NCBI RefSeq assembly: GCF_015751785.1
Contig: NZ_JADOTY010000001.1
Span: 1,426,001-1,490,000 of the forward strand
Source: Micromonospora vinacea
Lineage (GTDB): Bacteria > Actinomycetota > Actinomycetes > Mycobacteriales > Micromonosporaceae
Direction of reading: 5' to 3'
Length of the DNA: 64,000 nt
A program made the translations under genes and the position numbers. Numbering within the stretch: position 1 is the first letter of the stretch; each line of letters opens with the position of its first letter. Under the pieces are notes generated by a model. It worked only from the letters and a program-made list of their open reading frames with translations. It did not search any database and was not told the DNA's origin. Positions 43,804-52,532 of this stretch are shown piece after piece.

Positions 43804-44810
43804 GCGCCCCACCCTCCCCCGGCGGGACCGGGCTGACCCGTCCCACCGACCTTCATGGACTCGTCGACCTGCCGGTGCTGTCCGGGTACCGGCGCGGTGG
43901 CGGTCAGTTCGAGGAAGACGCTCTCCAGGTCGACGGCGATCGGCGCCAACTCACTGACGTAGAGGTTCTTCTCAGCAAGCAGTCGGGTCACCGACGCCGG
44001 CTTGTCGACGCCGGCCAGCATCAGGTGGTCCGGGTGACCGGTGACCCGGATCCCCGCCGCGGTGAGCGCCTCGGTGGCCACCGGCAGGTCGCTGACCGCC
44101 TCCAGTCGGATCCGGACCGCACCGGACGAGTGCTGCGCGAGCACCTCGTCGACCGGGCCGAACGCGACCCGCCGGCCCAGCGAGATGATGGTGACCGAAT
44201 CGCAGATCAGCTGGATCTCACCGAGGATGTGGCTGGACAGCACCACTGTCATTCCGGACTCGGCGAGGGTGCGCATCAGCGTGCGCATCTCCCGGATGCC
44301 GCCCGGGTCGAGGCCGTTGGCCGGCTCGTCGAGGATGAGCAGCTTCGGGTTCTTCAGCAGGGCCGAGGCCACGGCGAGCCGCTGCTTCATGCCCAACGAG
44401 TACGTCTTGACCCGCTCGCCCGACCGGTCGCGCAGCCCGACGAGTTCCAACACCTCGTCGACCCGGATCTGTGGCACCTCGCCCGCCCCCGCGAGCAGGG
44501 ACAGCGTGTCCCGGGCGGTGAAGTGCGGGAAGAACTGTGGGCTCTCCACGATCGCGCCGACCTCGCCGGCGACAGTGGGCAGCGCGTCGGGAACCTCGTG
44601 CCCGAGCAGCGCCATCCGGCCACCGTCGGGTCGGATCAGGCCGAGCAGGGTACGCAGCGTGGTCGTCTTGCCGGACCCGTTCGGGCCGAGGAAGCCGTGC
44701 ACCTGCCCCGCGTCGACCCGCATGTCGAAGCCGTCGAGCGCGTTGCGGGTGCCGCGTCGACGACTCTTGTACGTCTTACGTAGACCTTCGATCTCCAGGA
44801 CAGCCGGCAA
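43800..44810 (-). CDS. ABC transporter ATP-binding protein
   Basis: A 336-residue ATPase with Walker A FLGPNGSGKTTTLRTLLG, a degenerate signature YSLGMKQRLAVASALL, Walker B LLILDEPANGLDPGGI and switch histidine VVLSSHILGEI. The C-terminal 100 residues form the accessory domain of DrrA-like ATPases. The start is the TTG at 44810, because GGGGGAGGTG lies just upstream; the longer frame to 44876 covers the operator. It is translationally coupled to the permease. The adjacent tandem palindromes suggest induction by a repressor encoded elsewhere. Confidence 0.92.
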   Translation of the reverse strand: MPAVLEIEGLRKTYKSRRRGTRNALDGFDMRVDAGQVHGFLGPNGSGKTTTLRTLLGLIRPDGGRMALLGHEVPDALPTVAGEVGAIVESPQFFPHFTARDTLSLLAGAGEVPQIRVDEVLELVGLRDRSGERVKTYSLGMKQRLAVASALLKNPKLLILDEPANGLDPGGIREMRTLMRTLAESGMTVVLSSHILGEIQLICDSVTIISLGRRVAFGPVDEVLAQHSSGAVRIRLEAVSDLPVATEALTAAGIRVTGHPDHLMLAGVDKPASVTRLLAEKNLYVSELAPIAVDLESVFLELTATAPVPGQHRQVDESMKVGGTGQPGPAGGGWGA

Positions 44811-44851
44811 GGCTGCACCTCCCCCGATGGGTGGGCGTGACAGCCGACACC

Positions 44852-44889
44852 ATACGCGGTATGCAGGACCGCGCAATACGCGGTATGCA
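44852..44889 (-). promoter_or_regulatory. Two tandem palindromic operators over the ABC promoter
   Basis: ATACGCGGTATGCA occurs twice (44852-44865 and 44876-44889), 24 bp apart. Each contains the dyad ATAC-GCG-GTAT. On the minus strand TTGCGC and TATGGT with a 16-base spacer form a promoter that overlaps both copies, so binding would block transcription of the ABC pair. Confidence 0.7.
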
Positions 44890-44932
44890 TCGACGCGCCG
44901 AACGGGTTAATTCATCGACGGAGCGTGACCGC

Positions 44933-45718
44933 TCAGGCGCAGACGACCTGCACACCGGCGGCGCGGAACGCGTCCACCACCTCCGGCGCGGCACCGGAGT
45001 CGGTCACCAGCGTCTCCACCCGCTCCACCGGGCAGATCCGGGCGAAGGCGTGACCCCCCAGCTTGGACGAGTCAGCGATGATCACCACGCGCTTGGCGCG
45101 GGCCACCATCAGGTTGTTCATCGCCGCCTCCCCCTCGTGGTGGGCGGCAGCGCCGAGCTGCGGGTCGATCGCGTCCACCCCGAGCAGGGCGACGTCCAGG
45201 GTGACCTCGCGCAGCAACGCCCCGCCCAGCGGGCCGACCAACTCGAACGACTTCGGTCGCACCACGCCGCCGGCCACCACGACCTTCATCCGCGATCGGA
45301 CCAGCAGCTCGTTGGCGATGTTCAGCGCGTTGGTCACCACTGTGAGCTGGGCGCCCTCGGCGCTGGTGTTCAGGTCCGGCCGTACGGCGAGCGCCCTGGC
45401 CACCTCGGTGCTGGTGGTGCCGCCGTTCAGGCCGACCACGGTGCCCGGCGTGACGAGCGCCGCGGCGGCAGCCCCGATCCGCTGCTTCTCGGCCGAGTGC
45501 TTGGCCGTCTTGTAGCGCAGTGGCAGGTCGTACGACACGCCGTTGGCGACCGCGCCACCCCGGGTTCGCGTGATCATCTGTTGCTGCGCGAGCTGGTCGA
45601 AGTCACGCCGGATGGTGGCCTGGGAGACGTCCAGCCGCTCGGCTGCCGCCTCGACGCTGACCCGGCCGTTGTCGGTCAGCATTTCGAGCAGCGCGTTCCA
45701 TCTGGCGTACCGGTCCAC
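44933..45718 (-). CDS. DeoR-family transcriptional repressor
   Basis: A 261-residue regulator. The N-terminal HTH is VSVEAAAERLDVSQATIRRD followed by FDQLAQQQMITRTRGG, and the C-terminal sensor domain contains GLNGGTTSTEVARAL, a sugar-phosphate binding loop. The start is the GTG at 45718 with GGAGG upstream; longer frames would run into the operator region. It is divergent from the SIS-ROK-NagA genes, so its ligand is probably an amino-sugar phosphate and its target that operon. It ends 122 bp before the ABC ATPase start. Confidence 0.88.
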   Translation of the reverse strand: MDRYARWNALLEMLTDNGRVSVEAAAERLDVSQATIRRDFDQLAQQQMITRTRGGAVANGVSYDLPLRYKTAKHSAEKQRIGAAAAALVTPGTVVGLNGGTTSTEVARALAVRPDLNTSAEGAQLTVVTNALNIANELLVRSRMKVVVAGGVVRPKSFELVGPLGGALLREVTLDVALLGVDAIDPQLGAAAHHEGEAAMNNLMVARAKRVVIIADSSKLGGHAFARICPVERVETLVTDSGAAPEVVDAFRAAGVQVVCA

Positions 45719-45773
45719 TGCGGGGGCCCTCCCAGCAACTGCACGGACGGTGATTGATTGCGTGCACACTAGT

Positions 45774-45864
45774 GCGCGAAACTAGGCTGGCGCAAAAGAC
45801 TGACCTGCGCGATCGACCGGCCGGTTGCCATGGTCACCTGCGTTCGCGCAGAATAACGCGCGAA
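45774..45864. promoter_or_regulatory. Divergent DeoR control region with GCGCGAA half-sites
   Basis: A dyad TTCGCGC (45843-45849) and GCGCGAA (45858-45864) spans an 8-base loop. A third half-site, GCGCGAA, lies at 45774-45780. They sit between the DeoR gene and the amino-sugar operon, where the repressor should bind. Confidence 0.55.
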
Positions 45865-45918
45865 ATGCGGGTCTAACGAGCCGTATTGAGCACCGACCGG
45901 CCCTGCGAGGAGTTTCCC

Positions 45919-46851
45919 ATGGCGCACGTGGACGCGGAGATCGCGAGCCAACCCGACTGCTGGCGGGAGGCGGCCAGGCTGGCCGAGGTCGTACGCGGTG
46001 ACCTGCCGCGTCCCGGGGAGCGGGTCGCCGTCGTGGGTTGCGGCACGTCGTGGTTCATGGCGATGGCGTACGCGGCCCGCCGCGAGCAGGCCGGCCAGGG
46101 TGAGACCGACGCGTTCCAGGCGTCCGAGTTCCCCGCCGGCCGCCGCTACGACCGGCTGATCGCGATCACCCGTTCCGGCACCACCACCGAAGTGCTGGAA
46201 CTGCTCGCCGCGCTACGCGGACAGACACCCACCACGGTCATCGTCGGTGACCCCACGTCCCCGGCGGTCGAGCTGGCCGCCGCCACCGTGGCCATGCCCT
46301 TCGCCGACGAACGGTCGGTGGTGCAGACCCGCTTCGCGACCACCGCGTTGGCCCTGCTCCGGGCCCAGCTCGGCGACCCGGTGACCGCGCTCGCCGCCGA
46401 CGCGGAGGTGGCGGTGCGGTCCCCGCTGCCGATCGACCCGGCCACCATCGAGCAGGCCACCTTCCTCGGTCGGGGGTGGACGATCGGGCTGGCCCAGGAG
46501 GCCGCGCTGAAGTGTCGCGAGGCGGCCACCTTCTGGGCCGAGGCGTACCCGGCGATGGACTACCGGCACGGCCCCATCTCGGTCGCCGCGCCGGGCCGGC
46601 TGGTCTGGGCGTTCGGTGAGCTGCCCGACGGGCTGCCCGAGGATGTGGCCGCCACCGGCGCGGCCTTCGTGCATAGCCGCACGCACGGTTGGCGCACGGT
46701 GCTGGGCAGCTGGTCCGCCGGCCGTACCCCGGTCGACCCGATGGCCGACCTGATCCTGGCCCAGCGCTTCGCGGTTGCGCTGGCCACCAGCCGGGGCCTC
46801 GACCCGGACGCGCCCCGACACCTGACCCGGTCCGTGGTTCTCGCGCCATGA
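45919..46851 (+). CDS. SIS-domain sugar-phosphate isomerase/deaminase
   Basis: A 310-residue protein with two SIS domains as in the isomerase half of glucosamine synthase and in AgaS. Phosphosugar-binding motifs are VGCGTSWFMAMAYA, AITRSGTTTEVLEL and ECREA-like LKCREAATFWAEAYPAMDY followed by RHGPIS. It lacks the N-terminal glutaminase, so it probably removes ammonia from, or isomerises, an amino-sugar phosphate such as GlcN-6-P or GalN-6-P. The ATG at 45919 has GAGGAG upstream. Its stop overlaps the ROK gene start (ATGA). Confidence 0.85.
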   Translation: MAHVDAEIASQPDCWREAARLAEVVRGDLPRPGERVAVVGCGTSWFMAMAYAARREQAGQGETDAFQASEFPAGRRYDRLIAITRSGTTTEVLELLAALRGQTPTTVIVGDPTSPAVELAAATVAMPFADERSVVQTRFATTALALLRAQLGDPVTALAADAEVAVRSPLPIDPATIEQATFLGRGWTIGLAQEAALKCREAATFWAEAYPAMDYRHGPISVAAPGRLVWAFGELPDGLPEDVAATGAAFVHSRTHGWRTVLGSWSAGRTPVDPMADLILAQRFAVALATSRGLDPDAPRHLTRSVVLAP

Positions 46852-47801
46852 CCGACGACAGCGTGGTCGTTGCGCTGGACGTCGGCGGCACCGGCATGAA
46901 GTGCGCGCTGGTCCGCCCGGACGGCGTCGTGGTCCGCACCGAGCGGCACCCCACCGACGCCGCACGCGGCCCGGCCGCCGTGGTCGGCACCATCCTTGAC
47001 GTGGCCGGTGGGCTGGCCGACAAGGCCCGCGCCGACGGGCTCACCCCGATCGCGGTCGGCATCGCTGTGCCCGGGGTGGTGGACGAGGCACGCGGAGTCG
47101 CGGTCTGGTCGGCGAACGTGGGCTTCCGGGACGTACCCCTGCGGGACCTGACGGTGACGCGGCTCGGCCTGCCGACGGCGCTCGGCCACGACGTGCGGGT
47201 CGGTGGTCTCGCCGAGGCCCGGCTCGGCGCCGGACGCGGCACCGGGCACGTGCTGTTCGTGGCGATCGGCACCGGCATCGCCGCCGCGCATGTGGTCGAC
47301 GGCACGGCCGCGGTGGGTGCCCACGGCGCCGCCGGGGAGATCGGCCACATCCTGGTCCGGCCCGACGGTCCGCGCTGCGGCTGCGGCCGACCCGGCTGCC
47401 TGGAGGCGATGGCGTCGGCCGCCGCGATCGGCCGCCGCTACGCCGAACTCGCCGGCGAGACCGCCGACGTGCCGGTGACCGCGGCAGAGGTGGCCGAACG
47501 GGCCGCGGCCGGCGAACCGCTGGCCGGCCAGGTCTGGCAGGAGGCGATCGAAGCGCTCGCCGATGGCCTCGCCAGCGGGCAGGCGCTGTTCGACGTGGCG
47601 ACGATCGTGCTCGGCGGCGGCCTGGCCCAGGCCGGGGACCGGCTGCTGACCCCGCTGCGGGCGGCGCTGCACGAACGGATGACCTTCCACCGGGAGCCGC
47701 AGCTGGTCGCGGCAGCCCTCGGCGACGAGGCCGGTTGCCTCGGTGCCGCCCTGCTCGCCCTGGACACCGTGGGTGTCCGTGACCTTCAGGAGAAGCGATG
47801 A
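46848..47801 (+). CDS. ROK-family sugar kinase
   Basis: A 317-residue kinase with an N-terminal ATP-phosphate loop ALDVGGTGMKCALV, catalytic region GHDVRVGGLAEARLGAG, GTGIAAAHVVDG, and the ROK zinc motif CGCGRPGCLEAMAS. ROK enzymes phosphorylate glucose, N-acetylglucosamine or N-acetylmannosamine. With NagA and a SIS enzyme beside it, an N-acetyl-hexosamine kinase is the best guess. It overlaps both neighbours by four bases. Confidence 0.88.
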   Translation: MTDDSVVVALDVGGTGMKCALVRPDGVVVRTERHPTDAARGPAAVVGTILDVAGGLADKARADGLTPIAVGIAVPGVVDEARGVAVWSANVGFRDVPLRDLTVTRLGLPTALGHDVRVGGLAEARLGAGRGTGHVLFVAIGTGIAAAHVVDGTAAVGAHGAAGEIGHILVRPDGPRCGCGRPGCLEAMASAAAIGRRYAELAGETADVPVTAAEVAERAAAGEPLAGQVWQEAIEALADGLASGQALFDVATIVLGGGLAQAGDRLLTPLRAALHERMTFHREPQLVAAALGDEAGCLGAALLALDTVGVRDLQEKR

Positions 47802-48907
47802 CCGTACGGGTGAACGGCCGAGTGGTGACCCCGACCGGAGTCGTCCGGCAGGGCTGCGTCGAGTGGGACGGCGATCGGATCACAGCGGTGGCCGAGTATC
47901 CGTCGGTGCGCGACGGGCACTGGATCCTGCCCGGCTTCGTCGACATGCACACGCACGGCGGTGGCGGGCACACCTTCACCACCGGTGACGCGGACGAGGC
48001 CCGCAAGGCGGCCGACTTCCACCTCTCGCACGGCACCACCACACTGCTGGCAAGCCTGGTCAGCGCACCCTTCCCGCTGATGCGTACGGCAACCGAGGCG
48101 TTCGCCCCGTTGGTCGACGAGGGCGTGTTGGCGGGGGTCCACTTCGAGGGGCCGTACCTGTCGGCCGCCCGCTGCGGCGCGCAGAACCCGGAGTACCTGC
48201 GTGACCCGTCGACCGACGAGCTGACCGAGCTGATCAAGCTGGGTCGCGGTGCCATCCGGATGGTCACCCTCGCCCCGGAGCGCGACGGCGCGCTGGAGGC
48301 GATCAAGCTGCTCACCGCGCAGCGGGTGGTGGCGGCGGTGGGTCACACCGACGCCACGTACGAGCAGACCCGCGCCGCGGTCGCCGCCGGCGCCAGTGTC
48401 GGCACCCACCTGTTCAACGGGATGCGCCCGGTGCATCACCGCGAGCCGGGGCCGGTGGTGGCCCTGCTCGACGCGCCCACAGTGATCTGCGAGCTGGTCG
48501 CCGACGGGGTGCACCTGCACGACGGCATGCTGACCTTCGCCACGGCGACCGCCGGCCCGGACCGCGCCGCGCTGATCACCGACGCGATGGCCGCCGCCGG
48601 AATGCCCGACGGCGAGTACGAGCTGGGCGGCCAGGCCGTCACCGTCGCCGACGGGGTGGCCCGGCTGGCCCGCGACGGCGCGATCGCGGGCAGCACGCTG
48701 ACGATGGACGCCGCGCTGCGGCATGCCGTGAACGCTGGAATCCCCATCGCCGACGCCGCACGGATGGTGGCCACCACCCCGGCGCGGGCCATCGGCCTCG
48801 GCGACCGGGTCGGGTCCCTCCAGGTGGGTCTCCGCGCCGACCTTGTGGTGCTCGACGACGACCTCAACGTGGTGCGGGTGCTGCGCGGAGGCTCCTGGGT
48901 GGAGTGA
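47798..48907 (+). CDS. nagA: N-acetylglucosamine-6-phosphate deacetylase
   Basis: NagA removes the acetyl group from GlcNAc-6-P to give GlcN-6-P. The 369-residue amidohydrolase has PGFVDMHTHGGGG, the metal-site HFEGPYLS, AVGHTDAT, GTHLFNGMRP and the catalytic aspartate in LITDAMAAAGMPDG. Together with the upstream kinase and SIS protein it would form a short amino-sugar catabolic route. The ATG overlaps the ROK stop codon in an ATGA junction. Confidence 0.95.
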   Translation: MTVRVNGRVVTPTGVVRQGCVEWDGDRITAVAEYPSVRDGHWILPGFVDMHTHGGGGHTFTTGDADEARKAADFHLSHGTTTLLASLVSAPFPLMRTATEAFAPLVDEGVLAGVHFEGPYLSAARCGAQNPEYLRDPSTDELTELIKLGRGAIRMVTLAPERDGALEAIKLLTAQRVVAAVGHTDATYEQTRAAVAAGASVGTHLFNGMRPVHHREPGPVVALLDAPTVICELVADGVHLHDGMLTFATATAGPDRAALITDAMAAAGMPDGEYELGGQAVTVADGVARLARDGAIAGSTLTMDAALRHAVNAGIPIADAARMVATTPARAIGLGDRVGSLQVGLRADLVVLDDDLNVVRVLRGGSWVE

Positions 48908-49205
48908 TCGCCGGGCCCTTCGTGCGCAGGTCGGCGTCGAGATGTGACCCCGGCAGTCCGCCGTGAACCGCCGCGCCTGTAGCGCCTGTCGCGCTGCCCC
49001 AGATCAGGGGCAGGTAGGCGGACGCTCGTTGTCGCCGCGGGGCGCCACCGCCGCCCCCTATCCGGGGCGGCTCGACAGGCCGCCCAGGGAGCCTTTGGAT
49101 CTGAATCGTTTACGACATCAGCTCCAAAGGCAGGGGCACAGACAGTTCGGTTAGCGCCCGGAGCCGACTTGGCGACCGTCTGAGCCGGACAACTCAGGCC
49201 GGGCC
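48908..49205. other. Convergent intergenic region
   Basis: No credible gene is seen in these 298 bp. The only structured element is the 29-bp dispersed repeat copy that forms a hairpin at 49093-49129, probably ending both transcripts. The rest is GC-rich and contains no ribosome binding site with a sensible frame. Confidence 0.55.
49093..49129. repeat. Dispersed repeat, copy 2, folding as a terminator-like hairpin
   Basis: CTTTGGA (49093-49099) pairs with TCCAAAG (49123-49129), and an inner CTGA/TCAG adds four pairs. The core matches the copy at 20240 with two differences in 29 bases. It lies between nagA and the DUF4032 gene, which converge. Confidence 0.72.
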
Positions 49206-50429
49206 TCAACCCAGGCTGGGAACCTCGACGCCGAGGACGGCCTGCTCGTCGGGGCGGTGCACCAGCACGTCGGACAGGTACGACTGGACCGCGTGGCGCA
49301 TCCCGACGTCCCGGCCGGCCTGCTCGGAGAGCAACCACTTGTGCTCGATGATCTGGGCGAACAGCTCCTGCGGCTCCAGCTTGCGGCGCAGGTGCGCGGG
49401 GACGGCCCGGACCACCGGCTCGAAGACCTCGGTGAGCCAGCGGTGGGCGGCCTGCTGCTCGTCGATCAGGTCGCTCTCCGCGCGGTAGGCGTCCAGGTCG
49501 TTGAGCAGCTTGCGGGCCTGGTTCTCCTCGGCGTCCAGCCCGGTCAGCCGCAACAGCCGCCGGGTGTGGTAGCCGGCGTCGACGACCTTCGGCCGGACCA
49601 GGAATCGCCCGCCGTCGATGGACGACATGGCCACCTCGGCGACGTCGAAGCCCAGCTCGTTGAGCCGGCGGATCCGGCCCTCGATGTCGTGCCGGGCCTC
49701 CCGCTCGATCGCCTGCTCATAGGTGATCTCGTGCCAGAGCCGCTCGTAGCGCTGCACGACCTCCTCGCAGACCACCTCCGGGTCGATGGACTCGTGCAAC
49801 AGGCCGGCGGCCTGAAGGTCCAGCGCCTCACCGAAGATGTTCACCCGGGCGATCTCCAGGTCCTCACCACGCTGACCGTTGGAGAGCGAGTTGTGCAGGG
49901 CACCCGTCTCCGCGTCCACCAGGTAGGCGGCGAAGGCGCCCGCGTCCCGGCGGAACAGCGTGTTCGACAACGAGCAGTCGCCCCAGAAGAAGCCGGTCAG
50001 GTGCATCCGCACGATCAGGGCGGCGAGCGCGTCGAGTAGCCGGCTCATCGTCTCCGGCCGAAGGGTGTGCGAGAAGAGCGCCCGGTACGGCAACGAGAAC
50101 TGCAGGTGCCGGGTGATCAGCACCGATTCGAGCGGCTCGCCGTCCTCGGTCTGCCGGTCGGCGACGACCGCCACCGCCTCGACCGACGGAAAGTCGATCC
50201 GCTCCAGGGCCCGCAGCAGGTCGTACTCCCGCTCGGCGATCCGCTCGCGGGTCTCCTTGAACGCGTACACGTAGTCGCCCAACCGGACGAACCGGACGAT
50301 GTGCCGGGAGATGCCCTGCGGCAGCGCCACCAGGTGTTGGGCAGGCCACTCTTCCAGCGGTGTCGACCAGGGCAGGTCGAGCAGCGCCGGGTCCACGAGG
50401 GCAGACGTGATCCGCACGGGCACAAGCAT
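49206..50429 (-). CDS. DUF4032 family protein (kinase-like fold)
   Basis: A 407-residue cytosolic protein. The first half resembles a lipopolysaccharide/protein kinase-like fold: VRLGDYVYAFKETRERIAER with the conserved lysine, and LIVRMHLTGFFWGDCSLSNT, where the HxxGxxxGDxxxxN pattern resembles a catalytic loop. Later come FAAYLVDAETG and the DUF4032 helical region. The substrate is unknown. The ATG at 50429 is preceded by a G-run; a longer frame to 50486 would overlap the divergent PAP2 promoter. Confidence 0.82.
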   Translation of the reverse strand: MLVPVRITSALVDPALLDLPWSTPLEEWPAQHLVALPQGISRHIVRFVRLGDYVYAFKETRERIAEREYDLLRALERIDFPSVEAVAVVADRQTEDGEPLESVLITRHLQFSLPYRALFSHTLRPETMSRLLDALAALIVRMHLTGFFWGDCSLSNTLFRRDAGAFAAYLVDAETGALHNSLSNGQRGEDLEIARVNIFGEALDLQAAGLLHESIDPEVVCEEVVQRYERLWHEITYEQAIEREARHDIEGRIRRLNELGFDVAEVAMSSIDGGRFLVRPKVVDAGYHTRRLLRLTGLDAEENQARKLLNDLDAYRAESDLIDEQQAAHRWLTEVFEPVVRAVPAHLRRKLEPQELFAQIIEHKWLLSEQAGRDVGMRHAVQSYLSDVLVHRPDEQAVLGVEVPSLG

Positions 50430-50519
50430 GACTGGTCGCCCCCCGCATCCGCTCCTGATCGTGGTTGGGCCCACAGCGCCGTACACCCCGGCCTCGCGCC
50501 GGGCCGGTAGCGTGGTCGC

Positions 50520-51266
50520 GTGCTCAAACCCACAGCGGTACGACGTGACCTGCGGCTACGGCCCGTCCGCCCGGCCGGCTGGTGGTTCGACGCGCTCCTG
50601 CTGGTCGGGTTCGGCGCGTTGACCCTCGCCCTCGCCGGAGGTGCGTTGCTCGGTCTGGACCTCGCGGTCCGGGAGTGGGCCTACGCCCATCACCCGGCGC
50701 CGATCTACTGGACGGCCCGGGTGTTCAACTTCCTCGGGCAGGGTGGTTGGCTGCTGATGCCGCTGTCCGGGGCGCTCGCCGTCGCGGTGGCCTGGCGGAG
50801 CCGCACCATCCGGCCACTGCTGCTGCTGGCGGGGGCGTTCGTCCTCCTGTACCTGACGGTCGGGCCGCTCAAGGTCCTGACCGACCGGGCCGCACCCAGC
50901 TCGGATCTGCCGCCGACTCAGTCGGTCCGGATTTTCAACGACCTGCCGCCCACCGAGTACGACCTGTCCTACCCGTCCGGGCACGTCGCCAACGCGATCG
51001 TCTGGTACGGGGTGATGGCCGTCCTGCTGACCGCGCTGACGGAGGGGCGACTGCACCCGAGTGTGCACCGACTGATCCGATTCGCTCCCCCGGCGATCCT
51101 GCTGGTCACGACGACCTATTTGAACTTCCACTGGCTCACCGACGGCGTGGCGGCCCTGCTGCTCGGGGTCTTCCTGGACCGGCTGCTGCACCGGGTGCCC
51201 TGGGACGACATTCCGCTCCCCGGCCGGCTACGCGGGTGGGACCGGCCGTTCACCTCGTACCCCTAG
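50520..51266 (+). CDS. PAP2-family phosphatase
   Basis: A 248-residue membrane protein with six helices and the acid phosphatase triad in a slightly divergent form: KVLTDRAAP (motif 1), YPSGHVAN (motif 2) and LNFHWLTDGVAALLLG (motif 3). PAP2 enzymes remove phosphate from lipids such as phosphatidic acid or undecaprenyl pyrophosphate outside the membrane. The GTG at 50520 begins 90 bp from the divergent DUF4032 gene. An APC permease gene follows 11 bp later on the same strand. Confidence 0.88.
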   Translation: MLKPTAVRRDLRLRPVRPAGWWFDALLLVGFGALTLALAGGALLGLDLAVREWAYAHHPAPIYWTARVFNFLGQGGWLLMPLSGALAVAVAWRSRTIRPLLLLAGAFVLLYLTVGPLKVLTDRAAPSSDLPPTQSVRIFNDLPPTEYDLSYPSGHVANAIVWYGVMAVLLTALTEGRLHPSVHRLIRFAPPAILLVTTTYLNFHWLTDGVAALLLGVFLDRLLHRVPWDDIPLPGRLRGWDRPFTSYP

Positions 51267-51277
51267 GGTCTTGGATC

Positions 51278-52513
51278 GTGGACCAACTGGCGCGGCGGCT
51301 GGGCGTACCCGATGCGGTTGTCATCGGGTTGGGTTCGATGCTCGGCGCGGGCGTCTTCGTGGTCTTCGGCCCGGCGGTGGCGGCGGCCGGCGGCGCCGGC
51401 CTGCTGCCCGCGCTGGTGCTGGCCGGTTTCGTCGCCTTCTGCAATGCGACCAGTTCGGCGCGGCTCGCGGCCCGCTATCCGGAGTCCGGCGGCACCTACG
51501 TCTACGGCCGGGAGCGCCTCGGGCCGTTCGCCGGGTTCCTCGCCGGCTGGGGTTTCGTGGTCGGGAAGACGGCGAGCTGCGCGGCGATGGCGTTGACCGT
51601 CGGGGCGTACCTCTGGCCGGGCCAGGCCCGGCTGGTGGCCGCCGGCGCGGTGCTCGCGGTGACCGCTGTGAACCTGCGCGGCATCGGCAAGACCGCCACC
51701 GTGACCAGGGCGTTGGTCGTGCTGGTGCTCGCGGTGCTGGCAGTGGTCACCGTCGTCGGGGTGGTGGGCGGGCCGGTGCACCTGGACCGACTCGGCGAGC
51801 CCGGCGGATCGGCGCGGGGCGTGCTCACCGCCGCCGGGCTGCTGTTCTTCGCCTTCGCCGGGTACGCCCGGATCGCCACTCTCGGCGAGGAGGTTCGCGA
51901 CCCGCAGCGGACCATTCCGCGCGCCGTGCCGCTGGCGCTCGGGGTGGTGCTCGTGATCTACCTGGTGCTGGCCGTGGTCGCCCTCGGCGTGCTCGGTGCC
52001 GACCGGCTGGCCGGTTCCGCCGCGCCCCTGGTCGACGTGGTGACCGCCGCCGGGCTGCCCGGCCTGGCGTGGGTGGTCCGCGCCGGTGCCACCATCGCCG
52101 TCGTCGGGGTGCTGCTGTCCCTGGTCGCCGGGGTCGGCCGGACCACCCTCGCCATGGCCCGCCGCCGTGACCTGCCCGGCGCGCTGGCCGCCGTGCACCA
52201 GGTGCACCAGGTGCCGCACCGCGCCGAGTTGGCGGTCGCCGCCGTGGTGATCGTGGTGGTGCTGCTCGGCGACGTCCGCGACGCGATCGGCTTCTCCAGC
52301 TGCACTGTGCTCGTCTACTACGCGATCACCAACGCGGCGGCGCTCACCCTGGGCCGCGAGTCTGGTCGTCGGCTGCCGGTGCAGGTGCTCGCCGGCCTGG
52401 GGCTGGCCGGGTGTCTGCTGCTGGCGGTCAACCTGCCGCTGGGCAGCGTTCTCGCCGGCTTCGCTGTGCTCGCCGCCGGTGCCGCCTTCTACGCTCTGCG
52501 GGCGCGTCGCTGA
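51278..52513 (+). CDS. APC-superfamily amino acid permease
   Basis: A 411-residue transporter with about twelve helices. The first begins VVIGLGSMLGAGVFVVFGPA, with the glycine-rich broken helix that binds amino acids in the APC fold; another family landmark is FFAFAGYARIATLGEEVRDP. The GTG at 51278 follows AGGGTCTTG. The nearby PAP2 gene does not suggest a substrate. The C-terminal helices are shorter than in typical 480-residue members. Confidence 0.87.
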   Translation: MDQLARRLGVPDAVVIGLGSMLGAGVFVVFGPAVAAAGGAGLLPALVLAGFVAFCNATSSARLAARYPESGGTYVYGRERLGPFAGFLAGWGFVVGKTASCAAMALTVGAYLWPGQARLVAAGAVLAVTAVNLRGIGKTATVTRALVVLVLAVLAVVTVVGVVGGPVHLDRLGEPGGSARGVLTAAGLLFFAFAGYARIATLGEEVRDPQRTIPRAVPLALGVVLVIYLVLAVVALGVLGADRLAGSAAPLVDVVTAAGLPGLAWVVRAGATIAVVGVLLSLVAGVGRTTLAMARRRDLPGALAAVHQVHQVPHRAELAVAAVVIVVVLLGDVRDAIGFSSCTVLVYYAITNAAALTLGRESGRRLPVQVLAGLGLAGCLLLAVNLPLGSVLAGFAVLAAGAAFYALRARR

Positions 52514-52532
52514 CAGTGGCTGGCGGCCCGAG

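Noticed and set aside
48963..49154. Small cysteine-rich open frame after nagA
   Set aside because: No ribosome binding site; it runs through the dispersed repeat hairpin and its codon use does not match a real gene.
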